Shown: one piece after another, positions 1 to 11,640 of the stretch
Layout of the letters: each line of letters starts with the position of its first letter
How positions within the stretch are numbered: the stretch's first letter is position 1
Source: Sycobia sp. Sy_11
Taxonomy: Eukaryota; Arthropoda; Insecta; Hymenoptera; Epichrysomallidae
Direction of reading: 5' to 3'
Assembly (NCBI GenBank): GCA_018907035.1
Contig: JACCIC010000063.1
Span: forward strand, 1,913,501 to 1,977,500
Length of the DNA stretch: 64,000 nucleotides
The notes under the pieces: model-generated
Databases searched by the model: none
Seen by the model: only the letters and a program-made list of their open reading frames with translations
Told to the model about the DNA's origin: nothing
Made by a program: the position numbers and the translations under genes

Positions 1-267
1 AACCCATCGTCCAATTTAGAGGTTAAAGTAATCTCATTACTTCTATAATACAAATATGTCTGAATAAATAAATATTTCGTTTCTCCAGCCTAAATGTTCC
101 GCTAAAATTGGCGTAGCATATTAATTTTCTATAGTATACCTATAGTATAATATATATTTAAAAGAGGTTTTATTGTGAAAGAGTTCTAGAGGGAGAATTA
201 GAACTACGCACTATGGAACGGGGGCTGGGAGAACGGGACAAGACTTTTCTTGCGAAATTGAAATTTC
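1..267. other. AT-rich flank, nothing recognised
   Basis: No supported coding sequence. The segment lies immediately left of a partial repeat copy that ends in CACGGG at position 432. I see no strong repeat or RNA signature here. Confidence 0.4.
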
Positions 268-432
268 TTGAATAAAGTCGAAAAAGTAATAATGAATACA
301 AGACGTGTATTAGATGATCGTAGGGAAATCTAATTCGTATCTGGCGAGTATTACCTATATGAGGACATCATCAGTAATACTGACTAGGATCTAGCCCGAA
401 CTAGGGATATGCCGAGTATATTTCTGCACGGG
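268..432 (+). mobile_element. Partial CCCGTG-family TIR element (one end only)
   Basis: The sequence matches the last 160 or so bases of the complete copy at 36213-37536. It has the same order: a run resembling AAAGTCGAAAAAGT, then GATGATCGTAGGGAAATCTA, then the AGTATTAC / GTAATACT inverted arms, ending TATTTCTGCACGGG at 432. The tRNA-like half of the element is absent, so this is a truncated copy. It contains no coding capacity. The family assignment comes from direct comparison with the copies at 26.6-27.1, 37.1-37.5, 43.7-44.0, 44.07-44.3 and 44.39-44.8 kb. Confidence 0.8.
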
Positions 433-1035
433 TAAGTATAAATTAATTTTCACTTTTTGATTTATTAACATTTGCACTAAATTTTTACTGTTCAAATAAA
501 CACAATATAATTTATATCTAATTTAGTTAAAATTTAGCTAAAAAGTTGATTTTTCTATGCCATCGATGTAATCATCGTTAGTAAACTCGTCGACCGAATC
601 AATCACAATACCATATTTTTCACTTGGTACCGAATTGCATATTTTGGCGTTTGATTTTTGAGAAGAACTTGTAATCTTTGCGTTATGATCTAACTTATCA
701 CTAAGCTTGTTGTTGTTTATTTCGAAAGCGTGACTACAAAAGTTGCAGCAAAACTGTAACTATTACTGAATGGCACAGTCAAAATATCAGAAACAGAAAA
801 TATTTTACGATCACACATTTATTCAAAGAGCTAAGTCTGTAATAAATACGCGGTACTTTGGAGCTGTGAGTAAACACGTCTACCAGCGACCAAAGCACAA
901 AGACTCATATCTAAACTTTGTCATGAGAAAATTAAATAAAAAATACAATTTCAACGTTATCTTATACTTGTTTCAAATTGATAATTAATGTGTTGTATTC
1001 TATTACATACAAGTTCAGCCTACGTATTTCATATT

Positions 1036-1089
<54 letters not shown>

Positions 1090-2240
1090 ATTGGTCGCTT
1101 ACACAAGTGGCCAAAAATTACCTGGGTTAGTATGTAAGTCCAATTATGACATCTTATAAGTAAAATGTTGTATGCGAATGACTAAATGAAGTTGATTAAA
1201 AATTATGAACTCGATGAAAATTAAACATTTTTATAATTTAAATAATAATGAACGTGTGAAGGAATTTATCTAAAAATAATCCTTAATCATAATATCAATT
1301 TTTTATTTATCAGCGCTATTTAATATCTATGATTTCGATCTAGTTTTATAGTAGATTTTCTAAATAAATTGTATTTATTAAAAGAAATTTTGTATGAGAA
1401 TCACTATTTTTGATGCCATATTTGAAGAAATAACACATTTACAAGTAATTATATTGCCCAATGAAACTGGACAAATTTTATACGCATTAGTATGTAAGTA
1501 GCTCTAATAATTTTACCTCTGCTTTGAAAGCAATTAATTGGAACAAAAAACCTTAGTAATCGGAATTATACCTCGATTATTTTGGACTATATGATCGGTC
1601 AAATAGTTAAGGCCTCTTAAGCCATCTGATTTAAAAAACAATTCTTCAGATTTGATATGAATAGGCATTCTTTACCTACGGTTAGCCGATTAAAATTAGA
1701 TTTTCCACCGTTATCATATGATAAAATGAAAATGAAATTATTGGATAAGTTATAAAATGGCACTTTTCTTAGGTTTCAGAGTAATAGCGATAATTTTAAA
1801 AATGGTGAGATAAAAACGTTATTTTAATCATAACTTTTCAAGAATAATAGTTTCAATAAAAATATAGTAATTGTATTTTAATCACTGAATATCTGTATAA
1901 AATATAATTATATGCAATTATTTATTATATTTATTTTTAATACTTTTTACTAATTTATTGACTTAATAAATTAGATAAATTTATCTGTTCCTTGTTTTAC
2001 TCGTGATTTCACGTCGCGCCTTTACGTATGTCTGTTATACATATCCAACAACTTTTCCGCGTGTCAGGTTTTCGCTTCCTCCCTCATTTTCCATCAATCG
2101 TCGCTAGTCGATATGCCCCTTCTCTCCATTTTACTGGAGTGTCTAGCACGGGTGATCGCAACGATTGTTCTATCTAATCGTTACACGTGTAATTCGAGCA
2201 CCCGTCATTAGCCGAGCGGCTTAATGGGCTTATCTTTATA
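433..2240. other. AT-rich non-coding stretch with one TA microsatellite
   Basis: No convincing gene is present. A 72-codon open frame at 770-988 (+) has no family I recognise, no neighbours and ordinary AT-rich composition, so I treat it as chance. A pure TA run lies at about 1038-1087. The segment from 1990 to 2230 is less AT-rich, but I see no exon in it. Confidence 0.4.
1038..1087. repeat. (TA)n microsatellite
   Basis: Uninterrupted TA dinucleotide run of about 50 bases. Confidence 0.95.
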
Positions 2241-2828
2241 TATATACAGTCTTCCCAAAAGAACTGATCAACGTCTCACAATGAGATCGAGAAGGAAAAG
2301 TTATGTGTAAATGTTGAATCAATTTTAGGCTATTTCCAATAGTTTTTGCGTTGCGTGCCAGTGTCCATAAGCCAATCAGGATTCAGAGATCTCGGCCAGC
2401 GCTCATGGGCCTGGAAAAGGAGAATCTAGGTAGAACTATTGATAAAGCAAAAAAAAAACAAAATGGTGAGATCTGTCGATAACGGCATAATAAATACGCA
2501 AACCACTACGACGGTTATAAAAATTGACGATATGTCCCTCCGTTTGTCAACAAAGATTTGATAGAGAGACATTCTAAAAGAAAGTCTTGAAAAGTGTTGT
2601 CAAAAAAGGTCGATTTTTGTAACGGCGGTATTGAGCTGCGTATTAATTAGGTCGTCATCGACAGATCTCACCATTTTGGTTTTTTCTTCTTCGTCAAGAA
2701 TTTCACCTAGTTTCTTCCTTTCCAGGCTAACAAGCGCTGGCCGAGATCTGTGTGTCCTGATTGGCTGTTGAACACTGGCGTGTAACGCAAAAACTATTGG
2801 CAATAGCCCAAAATTTATTTGACATTTA

Positions 2829-3275
2829 TGTTGAAGTCTTCAATTAAATAACAAGCAGATCAGAATAAATATTCAGTTAAGGTATTTATTAATAGCCAAA
2901 CTAGAAAAGATACAAATACTTTACAATAACAAAGCTAGTTGCAAGTGAAGTGTTCAACTCGACAACTGCACGCGTTCGCTGACAAAACTCCAAAGTCAAA
3001 CAGAACACAGATTCCAAATTCATACATATATACACTTGTCCTTAAATCGGAGTGAGGATGAGTTTATCTATATAACTACATCCCATTATATTAATAACAT
3101 TAAGTACCGATACAAAGGTAGGCGGCGCGGCGGCGCGCCGGTCCATATTTGTATCGAGGCATCAATAAGGAATCCAGGCAATTATGCGGTAATTACAATG
3201 TACCTGGAAATTTGCAACATTAAGGATAGTCGCCTCAATTATATTTCAAATTAATATTTACACAGTAATTCAACA
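2829..3275 (-). repeat. Copia-type element 3' LTR
   Basis: 447 bp, nearly identical to 5924-6370. It begins TGTTGAAG and ends AATTCAACA. It contains a GC-rich patch (GGCGGCGCGGCGGCGCGC at about 3121-3138) in otherwise AT-rich sequence. A 72-codon open frame (3036-3254) runs through it in both LTRs, which is incidental. A short purine-rich AAGTGCGAG (minus strand) just inside the LTR is the likely polypurine tract. Confidence 0.95.
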
Positions 3276-3558
3276 CTCGCACTTAAGTTGAAATCTTGCG
3301 TATATTTAATTTTTCACGCAGATAACAAAATTGCTGTTTTGCTAACGGCTTTGTAAAAAGATCAGCAAGCTGTTCTTTTGATTCGACATATCTGACATCT
3401 ATTTCTTTGCGACTCAATACATCATGAATGAAATGAAAACGTACGTCGATGTGGTTTGATCTTTTATGATATTCGCTATTGTTCGCTAATTTAATCGCCG
3501 ATTGGTTGTCTACATAAATAGGAATATAATCGCAAGCATACCTTAAATCTTTAAGTAT

Positions 3559-4296
3559 TTAACGCAGCCAAATTGCTTCTTTTGTACCGTGTGTTAAAGT
3601 AATATATTCAGCTTCCGCGGTTAATAACGACACTATACTTTGTTTTTGACTGGACCAGCAAATTGGCCCGCCATTTAATAAAAACACGAACCCACTTCTA
3701 GATTTTCGCGTTTCGACACACCCGGCATAATCAGCGTCAGTGTATCCCGTTGCGCCCGTGAAACTTTCACTATTGCCAAAGACAATTCCATAATCACGAG
3801 TGCCTTGTAAATATCGGAAAATTCTCTTAACAACTTGCCAATGCTCTTGGCCAAAAGAATCGAAAAATTGGGTACAAAAATTTACGGCATACTCGATATC
3901 TGGACGACATACTCTTGCGGCGAATAAAAGCGAGCCGAGAGCCTCTCGGTACGGGATTTTTTTAATGTCGTCATTTCTAACAATATTCATATTATGCTTT
4001 TGTAGATGCAGACCCGGTTCTGCTGGTACGCTCAAAGGATTAGCATCAATCATTCCGAATCTAATTAACATTTTTTCAATATAAGACGGTTGACAAATTT
4101 TTATAATTCTTTTACCACGATCACGTTCAATTTGCATTCCAACAAACTCATTCGCCGCATCACTAATTATATTGAAATTACTTTTTAGGTATCGCAGTAC
4201 CTCACTAATTGCACTTTGACTTTCGGAAATCAATAACCCATCGTCTACTAAAAGCGCTAAATAAACTTTAAAATTTTTCACTGCACCAACAAACAC
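3559..4296 (-). pseudogene. Copia-type pol: end of reverse transcriptase plus RNase H
   Basis: This 245-codon open stretch begins within the RT palm, where LVDD replaces the usual YVDD (about residue 16-19). It then runs through the conserved copia connection region (FVGMQIERD, then CQPSYIEKMLIRFGM, then PYREALGSLLFAARVCRPDI). It continues into RNase H (GYTDADYAGC, then KSRSGFVFLL, then LLTAEAEYITLTHGTKEAIWLR). The motifs and their order are those of Ty1/copia pol. The frame stops soon after the RNase H core, earlier than intact elements. It belongs to the same element as 4363-4689 and 5352-5789, but is separated from the upstream RT by a stop and frame change near 4300-4362. Confidence 0.93.
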
Positions 4297-4362
4297 GCAC
4301 TTATCACTTTCAATATTTTGAAAGTTGAAACTTTTTAAAAAACTAACAAACTTCTCGTTCCA

Positions 4363-4689
4363 TTAGCGCGGAGATTGTTTTAATCCGTACATACTTTTCT
4401 GCAGTTTACACACCAGATTTTCATTCTCTGGGATGATATGTCCTTCTGGCTGTTGAAGATAGATGTCCTCTTGAAGGTGACCGTAGAGAAATGCAGTTTT
4501 TACGTCAAATTTCGATATTTCGTAATCTTTCTCTGCTGCCATAGCTAGAAGCACTCTTATCGATTCATATCGCACGACAGGCGCAAAGGTTTCAAAATAA
4601 TCTATTCCCTCTTGCTGGGAGAAACCTTTCGCTACAAGTCGCGCTTTATACCGATCACTGTGTTGAGCACTTTTTTTTATCGTAAACAC
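4363..4689 (-). pseudogene. Copia-type reverse transcriptase, N-terminal part
   Basis: The translation contains YKARLVAKGFSQQEGIDY, then TFAPVVRYESIRVLLAMAAE, FDVKTAFLYGHLQEDIYLQQ and LVCKLQKSMYGLKQSPR. These are the hallmark fingers and palm motifs of copia RT, including the first catalytic aspartate in FDVKTAFL. The frame is closed just upstream by a TGA where the family has a tryptophan codon, and it ends at a stop after the KQSPR motif. It is therefore a broken copy. Further upstream RT sequence is readable in another frame toward about 4870. Confidence 0.93.
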
Positions 4690-4880
4690 TCATTTGCATC
4701 CGATGGTACGCTCACCTTTCGGCAATGGCACAAGTTTCCATGTAGCATTTTCCTGTAATGCGTCCATGTCGTCGTGAATAGCTTTTTTCTATTTTTCTGC
4801 ATCCGGGCCCGACATCGCTTCTTTATATGGCAGGGGCACGGCTTGTGCGATATGCACAACTGGATTTCCATACCTGTTTA

Positions 4881-5321
4881 TTAAGTTGAGCTTTTCTCTG
4901 TTACGCAGCTGTCTCTTTTCTTATTTTTGATGTTCACTGTCTCCCACTTCATCAACAGCTCGTTGATCGGATGTAAAAACATCAACAGCTTGTTGATGAT
5001 TACTTCCATTGTTGCCTTGAATTTCTTGTATATGTTCAATCCTGAAATTAAATATCTCACGATGTTTTTCATCTTCTGCTTTTACATGCTTCTGGATATT
5101 TTCATTAAATCTACGTCGCTGCTTTCTTGTTTCAATTTTAATGCTTCGATTTGAAGAGCTAAGGAAGCGGTAGAATTTTCCGTCTCGCAAAGCCGCTTGT
5201 CTTCGCGAATTAGATGTAAAACAAGAGCATCCTTTGTTTTTTCCGCTTTCGATGTACACTCCCACGCCATTCTAAAAGTCGAAAATCTTGGTGGAAGTCC
5301 ATTCAACAGCCTGGACACCAT
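4881..5321 (-). pseudogene. Copia-type gag, C-terminal remnant in shifted frames
   Basis: Short overlapping minus-strand frames (5082-5321, 4921-5265) continue the gag region downstream of 5352-5789. They contain MVSRLLNGLPPRFSTFRMAW, which resembles the copia gag segment, then a lysine- and glutamate-rich stretch. The expected CCHC zinc knuckle, protease and integrase are not found before RT sequence begins. The internal deletion must therefore lie about here. Confidence 0.7.
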
Positions 5322-5351
5322 ATCTTTGTCAGAACGCTTTTCACCTGCGTC

Positions 5352-5789
5352 TTAAAGTTTTCTGCAAATGCTTTCGAACTGCTCGATCTGCAATGCAACT
5401 GATTGGCCGTCTCTGATTCGAAAATCGTAAAATTCTTGAAAAACGCTATCTACGTTATCAACACTGGAGGTTCCGTACAATTCATTCAGCTTATCCCACA
5501 TTGCTTTAGGCGTTCTGTAATTGATTAAATGCCGATGAATTGTTTTCTCCACAGAACTTAGCAAAAGCACGGCCGCTTGCGATAAGAATATTTTCCATTG
5601 CTTCCAATCGGCAGGTTTCGTTTCTTTGTCAGGTTCTTGAATAGTGCCGTCGATAAATCCAGTTAGATATTTGCCTTCGAGCACGAACTGGATACCAAAT
5701 TTCCACAACTCATAGTTGGTTTCATTGAGCTTGGTCAGATCGAAGTTTTCTTTATCAGCCATGATAACTAAACTGCTGCTAGCACTCAC
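5352..5789 (-). pseudogene. Copia-type gag, N-terminal part
   Basis: A 145-codon frame beginning about 130 bp inside the 5' LTR. It contains FDLTKLNETNYELWKFGIQF, followed by TPKAMWDKLNELYGTSS and FQEFYDFRIRDGQSVALQIE, the pattern of the copia gag/UBN2 family. Gag forms the capsid in which the element's RNA is reverse transcribed. The start ATG at about 5789 fits the position expected for gag. A stop (TAA) near 5352 splits it from the rest of gag. Confidence 0.88.
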
Positions 5790-5905
5790 ACAAAACTATG
5801 TTAAACGACACTAATTTTACAAAAAATTACCGACTCTGAATTTGTATACAATACCTCGGTTGGCAATCTAATTTTAAAATTAATACAATACTTGCACGAC
5901 GAAAA

Positions 5906-5923
5906 TTGACTGGGCCAATAACC
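5906..5923 (-). promoter_or_regulatory. Primer-binding site of the copia-type element
   Basis: On the minus strand the 18 bases directly after the 5' LTR read GGTTATTGGCCCAGTCAA. This is close to the copia-type site complementary to an internal part of initiator tRNA-Met. The match is from recollection of the family, not from a search. Confidence 0.7.
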
Positions 5924-6370
5924 TGTTGAAAACTTCAATTAAATACCAAGCAGATCAGAATAAATATTCAGTTAAGGTATTTATTAATAGCCAAACTAGA
6001 AAAGATACAAATACTTTACAATAACAAAGCTAGTTGCAAGTGAAGTGTTCAACTCGACAACTGCACGCGTTCGCTGACAAAACTCCAAAATCAAACAGAA
6101 CACAGATTCCAAATTCATACATATATACACTTGTCCTTAAATCGGAGTGAGGATGAGTTTATCTATATAACTACATCCCATTATATTAATAACATTAAGT
6201 ACCGATACAAAGGTAGGCGGCTCGGCGGCGCGCCGGTCCATATTTGTATCGAGGCATCAATAAGGAATCCAGGCAATTATGCGGTAATTACAATGTACCT
6301 GGAAATTTGCAACATTAAGGATAGTCGCCTCAATTATATTGCAAATTAATATTTACACAGTAATTCAACA
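5924..6370 (-). repeat. Copia-type element 5' LTR
   Basis: 447 bp with the same ends as the left LTR and about six mismatches to it. It is followed by the ATTTA target duplication at 6371-6375. Confidence 0.95.
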
Positions 6371-6440
6371 ATTTATACATAACTTTTCCTTCCCGATCCC
6401 ATTGTGATACGTTGATCAGTTATTTTGAGAAAACCGTGTA

Positions 6441-6985
6441 TAAGGTGTCTTTAATATAACTAAAAATACTGTAGTAGCAAATTGTTAAATATCAGGGAAA
6501 ATTGTGTGGAGTTGTCAATATGCATGTTGGTCAATTACAAATAGTTTAATATTAATACGTAACAATGTTGCTCGGCCAATCAGCAATAATTTTGGTCAGT
6601 TCAGTTCAACAATGGGAGGAAATAGGCTAGTGCAATAACTTTAAACGGTTGTTTGTTCGTAGAAAGCGCGAGATTATCTTGACATCGATAAGCTTTGTAT
6701 TCATGTAGTTTATACATCTGCTCGAATAAGCATATCTTTAAATAAACAATCCGTGTAGAAATATTTTCTTCACACCTCGGTACAAGCTATATTCTAGTAA
6801 GTAATACCGCTGATATCTTCACATGCGCAACAACTCGTTAAATTCAAGTAAGATTTTCCTGTAATTATTATGTTAAATTTTATTTTTATATTCAATGAAT
6901 TACTTTATGAATCTAGTTAGATTTCTATAATTTTTCCGCGCGTCGGTAACAACTTAGGGTTTTCTAGACATGATCATGTTTAGAT
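6441..6985. repeat. Interspersed repeat flanking the foldback element (copy 1)
   Basis: About 545 bp aligns closely to 28148-28688, running from AAGGTGTCTTTAATA through CTCGGTACAAGCTATATTCT-like sequence to TAGGGTTTTCTAGA. In both places it directly abuts the right arm of the foldback element. No open frame or known domain. It is either an extension of that element or a larger duplicated segment carrying it. Confidence 0.75.
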
Positions 6986-7099
6986 TAGTAAAAGTAAAGA
7001 AATGATAGGAATTTCTATAGGATTTCCCAGCTACGATCCTCAAAAATAATTGTAAACATTACCCACAATATTTATGGAATATTGTGCCATATATATAAT

Positions 7100-7775
7100 C
7101 TGTGGCATGTCAATAATGCGTTAGCTTGCAAACCAGAAGGTCGTCGGTTCAAGTCCGAGTCAGGTCTGATGTTTTTTTAAGCATAATAAGATTATTAGTT
7201 GTAATGTACCTGGGTAATTAATAATAATATACGTAAGAAAATATATGACTTCATATATTTATAGACAAATGAAAATATCAAAATAATTTTAGGAAATTAG
7301 TGTAATGTAACAAATAAAATAATGTAAAAATCTTAAAAATTGAAAACTAATATAAATTATTAAAATTTTTATTTTACATATATATCTCAAAAAATAGAAT
7401 AAAATTATTTATTGAAAACAAGGAAATGTGTACGTACTTAATGTAAATTAATTTTTGCTTCGATTAAATATATTCTTCATATTTTAATTTTCCGCGTACG
7501 AATTCTGCGTCATATATCGGTTATTTGTAAGACAGAATGGAATAAAATTTGGAGTTGAAATAAAAATGTTTTGAATAGATTTTATATCGAATTCTTGAGA
7601 TATTAATTAGTCTTACATGCTAGGATTTAGATTGATACGACTACTAATATCCTAAATAGTATGGGACATACACAGAATAAAATCGATTAAAGTTTCCTTG
7701 CTAGAACTCAATTATAAATAGGAATTACTAACTCGATCCGTGAGGGATTCTAAACTAAATTTCTGCACGAGGTAC
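7100..7775 (+). repeat. tRNA-like-containing repeat, diverged family, copy 1
   Basis: This starts with a tRNA-like module (about 7100-7166: AATGCGTTAGCTTGC as the A-box side, GGTTCAAGTCC as the B box at 7146-7156). It continues through AT-rich sequence and ends GATTCTAAACTAAATTTCTG at about 7749-7768. The end resembles the ATTTCTGCACGGG terminus of the CCCGTG family. An inverted homologue lies at about 9884-10915. No protein is encoded. Confidence 0.65.
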
Positions 7776-9883
7776 TCTCGAGACGTCGGCATTCTCCCGT
7801 CGCAGGTTTGCTTTTTTGATTAGCCACTCTACTCTATCCCCGAATAATAATATATGTAATATATATATATATATATATGTTGGGGGTTTCGATACGCGCA
7901 GCTTAAAGGTTAATTGGTCGGACGAAGGAAGTGACGAGCTCACATCCGGTTAAACGCTAATTAAAAGTTTTAAACGGTGTAGTTTAGTCAGATGCAGCTG
8001 ATGGATTAGAAAAATTGGCTGCTTAGATCGCTAGGAACAAAGCATGTGTATTTGTGTATATGGTGTGGAGTGGCGTATTTCCTGTATAGCTAGGTGCAGC
8101 ACCATATCATTCAAATTAGATAATTAAAGGGGGTCCGAAAATATATAAGACCTTAGTCGGAAATCATCCGTAAAAAATACTGACATATATGTCTGCTATT
8201 ACGTAATGATATTCTTTAATGATGTATGTTAATTAACAAAATCATTGTCAAATAGTTTAATTTCTATTTCTACGATGTATAATAGTTCTAATGACATAAT
8301 TGCGTAAAATTTGCTTTTAGAACATAATGTTTTTTAACTATAATACCGAAAAGTTTATACCAGAAGTTCCCAATCTTACTAGAAATTTTATCATATCCGT
8401 ATCACTCAGCAGATTTTAAATAAACATATTTGTAGATAAATTATTGTTAGTTTTCTCGCTATTCGCCAATCTTTATAACAGTCATTTAGAAATGATTGAT
8501 TCGTGTCTTCGTTCAGGAAGATGAACTTGAATAAAATCTTAGGTATATAAAAGTTTTTAATTTTTTTTTATAATTGCATAAATTTGAATATATGATTAAA
8601 AACATTCTAATATTTTGAAAAATTGGAAATATTTTATTGAGAAAATGGTCTTTCTAAGGTAAAGCACCTAGTACTCGGACAGAACAAAAAGTGAATCATG
8701 TACTCGTCGAGCAGTAACAAAAAATTAAAATTATTGTGGATATGAATGTTGTAAATTATAAATAATGAGAAATCTTATTTACACAGATGATCGATTACAT
8801 AAACAGATCGAAATTTGAAGCATTTACACTTCAGTATTTTATCATTATCTCGGACATAATATAACAGCCATAAAATAACTCGCCTCGTTTTCACTTCTCG
8901 TACAAATCGTCAAGACCTTTCAAGTTCATAAGAAGCTTAAGAAAACTACTTCTTACTGAAAACCAAGTGTATATAATAATTTCCTAATCAATAAAAGCTT
9001 TTATTTTTTAAACGATTTCAATCTTTAAGTACTTCTAAATTAAATGTCCAGTTATATCTATTCCACTTTTTCACCTTTGCAGTTTTACTCAGACCCATTT
9101 GCCCATTTGTGTCTTAATGCAAATACCTTTTGAATTTATTACTTTCCATTTTTTTTACTTTCACTAATTACCTATTTATTCACTTTTTCATTATGAAAGT
9201 TCATTTTAAATCCCGATTAGGGTATTATGGACTTCAGAGTAGTTGATAAATATTAAGGATGTAAAAACTGTGTCCAAGTATAGAGAAAAATCCAAAAGCC
9301 ATGTCTGAGTATTAGGACAATGAAATTTTTTTTAAATTGCTATTTAAACACATTCATTCTTTACGTACTGATTTGATTTTCTTTTAAACAGTGTCAGAAT
9401 CTCGAAAAATTAAGTTAAGAATAGTACGTTTATAAAACAACCACATATTAATAATCAAAGCGAGGTTTAACGACATTATGTTTCTAAAAATCCGAGTACT
9501 AAATACTTTAACTTATTTACAGCTTGGATAAAAATTATAAAAATATTTATTTTATATAAAATCATATGGATTTTATAATGATTCTAAAAAATTCTTTTTT
9601 ATTGAAAATAAAATAGCAGATTTGATTAATATTTATCACACTGAAAGTTTAAAAATACCACCATAGTGGCATTTCATTTATGCGAAATATTTACTCGATG
9701 GTAAATAAAAAAATATTAAAAAAAATTATTTGTTAATAGAAATAAGTACATCTTATCAATGATTTATTACCTTATTACCTCCTTAGTTATCTTTTTTTAT
9801 TAGTACATATATACATTTTTACGTTATTTAGTTTATTTACCTCGTAAGACAGTTTTCAAGATAATTAATTAAATTATTCACTA
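7776..9883. other. AT-rich spacer between inverted repeat copies
   Basis: No exon, RNA gene or transposon domain is visible. There is a short (TA)n at about 7856-7879. The stretch separates the inverted pair 7100-7775 and 9884-10915. Confidence 0.4.
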
Positions 9884-10915
9884 CATTTGTAGAAATTTAG
9901 TATAGAATCCTTCACGTATGCAGTTAGATTTCCATATTTTTAATTCGGATTTAGTAAGGAAACCGTAATAGATTCTATTGTGTATATGTCCCATACTATT
10001 TAGGATATTATAGGAGTATCTACTTAAATTCTAGCAGGTAAGACTAATTAATATCTCAAGAATTCCATATAAAATCTATTCATTTATTTTATTTCAACTC
10101 CAAATTCTATTCCATTCTGTATATGGAACATTAAAATATGTAAAATAATTGCATTCTATTTCTTAATATACATATTTAAAATAAAATTTCAAATAAAATT
10201 TATATTATTTTTCAGTTTATAAGATTTTTACATTATTTTATCTACTCCATTATATTAGTTTTCTTAAGATTATTGTTAAGGAGTGCAAGGTATAATTCGA
10301 CCTACACGTTTCATTATTCTATCTAAATACTATGCTTAATTTAGACAGTGTTGGTGTTTTCTGAAATCTATTAGTGTTAATTACTGAACTGTACCGTTCT
10401 GTATATTACATTGTATTGTGTTCCTTTAGCGTAAGTTGACGCAGCTATTAAATCGTACGATTCAAACTGCTCGAACAGATAGCTATCCCCCCTTTTTGTG
10501 CACTATAACCTTACAATAAGTTCATTCGCTCTATCGAAGCTGGATCAGATTCTCATCGATTTGTGAACCGTCACTACCAATATCTGTTAATTACACTAAA
10601 AAAAATTATTATCATCACAAAATAAATTGTCTTCTTTTCTTATATAATTTAAGAAAGAGAAAGAGCGGCGTAGTTTGCAATTTTATATTTACGATTAGCT
10701 CCACTTCACAACAATTATTTTCATATTTTTATTTTTTTCTTTTTGTATATTCATATATCACACTATATTTTCACATATGTTATTATTAATTATTCACGTA
10801 CATTATAAAAAATAATTTTATTTCGCTAAAATAACATGCGACCTGATCTGAACTCGAATGGACTACCCTCTAGTTGATAAACTAACGCATTATCCACTAT
10901 GCCATACATTATACA
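9884..10915 (-). repeat. tRNA-like-containing repeat, diverged family, copy 2 (inverted)
   Basis: In reverse complement this matches 7100-7775. The terminal segment GTGAAGGATTCTATACTAAA lies near 9895-9915, the stretch containing CCATACTATTTAGGATAT lies near 9990-10010 (forward), and the tRNA-like module lies on the minus strand at about 10846-10905. The B-box complement there is GAACTCGAATGGAC. The copy is longer than copy 1 and probably carries an insertion around 10.26-10.8 kb. A TA microsatellite directly follows the module. Confidence 0.6.
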
Positions 10916-10930
10916 GCAATGTAACTCATA

Positions 10931-10939
10931 AATATATAT

Positions 10940-11015
<76 letters not shown>
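10931..11015. repeat. (TA)n microsatellite
   Basis: Long TA run with single-base interruptions. It lies on the upstream side of the tRNA-like module at 10846-10905, as microsatellites do in the CCCGTG family. Confidence 0.95.
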
Positions 11016-11018
<3 letters not shown>

Positions 11019-11632
11019 ACAACTTGATTGTACACAAAGCGCGGACTATGGAGTTATTTTTTAGTATTCTAGTAAGGAGATCCTGACTTATCCGTATGTA
11101 TGGAAAAAGGCAAGCACATATTTAAGTAGATTTAATAGAGTAATATATAAAATATTATGCAAATGGAATCATTAAAGGCAAATACTGATTTGAAAGGTAT
11201 TTGACACTACGAGAACCAAAAAAACGTTTTAAAGTTATGATTATCATGTTGCATTAATATAAATATTTTTAACTTATATGTTGATAAAACCTCTTATAAA
11301 TTAAAATTACACTCTCCATAAATAAAAATTTCGATATAAAAACTCAACTACACATAAATTTTAAAATAATTTCAAAAAACAATAAAATTATATTATTTAT
11401 TAAATTATTTATTTTATAAATAAATATTATAGAATAATATCTATCATTAATTACGAATAATTAAAACAGATATAAGATAAATAATAATATTTTTGAAGGT
11501 GTCTCATCAGTAATTTTTTTTATTGTATTTTTTTTTATTGATAGTCGCATCCCCTATATGCGTATTAGCGACTATCTATTGCATTATTGTAGTATATACA
11601 TAGTGGTTGTTTACAATGAAAGTATGATGTCA
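11016..11632. other. AT-rich stretch, nothing recognised
   Basis: No open frame of note and no repeat I can align within the window. Confidence 0.4.
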
Positions 11633-11640
11633 ATAATGTT

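Larger units (their letters stand above)
2829..6370 (-). mobile_element. Copia-type (Ty1/copia) LTR retrotransposon, internally deleted
   Basis: Two direct 447-bp LTRs (2829-3275 and 5924-6370) begin TGTTGAA and end TTCAACA. The insertion is flanked on both sides by the same five bases, ATTTA (2824-2828 and 6371-6375). The element reads on the minus strand. Just inside the right-hand (5') LTR is GGTTATTGGCCCAGTCAA, which resembles the copia primer-binding site complementary to an internal part of initiator tRNA-Met. The LTRs differ at only about six positions that I can see, so insertion was fairly recent. The internal region is only 2.65 kb, against about 4 kb expected, and lacks protease and integrase. 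Gag, RT and RNase H remnants remain with stops. Confidence 0.96.
2246..6440. mobile_element. Foldback (long inverted repeat) element, copy 1, interrupted by a copia element
   Basis: The left arm (about 2246-2545) runs in from a terminus resembling CAGTCTTCCCAAAAGAACTG. It contains AGGAAAAGTTATGTGTAAAT and a stretch around CCAAAATGGTGAGATCTGTC-type sequence. The right arm is the same sequence inverted: it occupies about 2590-2828 and resumes at 6371-6440 after the inserted LTR element. The arms are roughly 280-300 bp with a short central segment. No transposase is visible, so this is a non-autonomous DNA element or MITE with long terminal repeats. Homologous material lies at 27295-28147 (uninterrupted), 28690-28850 (one arm) and 55326-55609 (one arm). 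The 67-codon frame at 2600-2803 is just this arm. Confidence 0.75.

Noticed and set aside
770..988. 72-codon frame with mixed, protein-like composition
   Set aside because: No motif, no splice context, and length within chance expectation for this composition.
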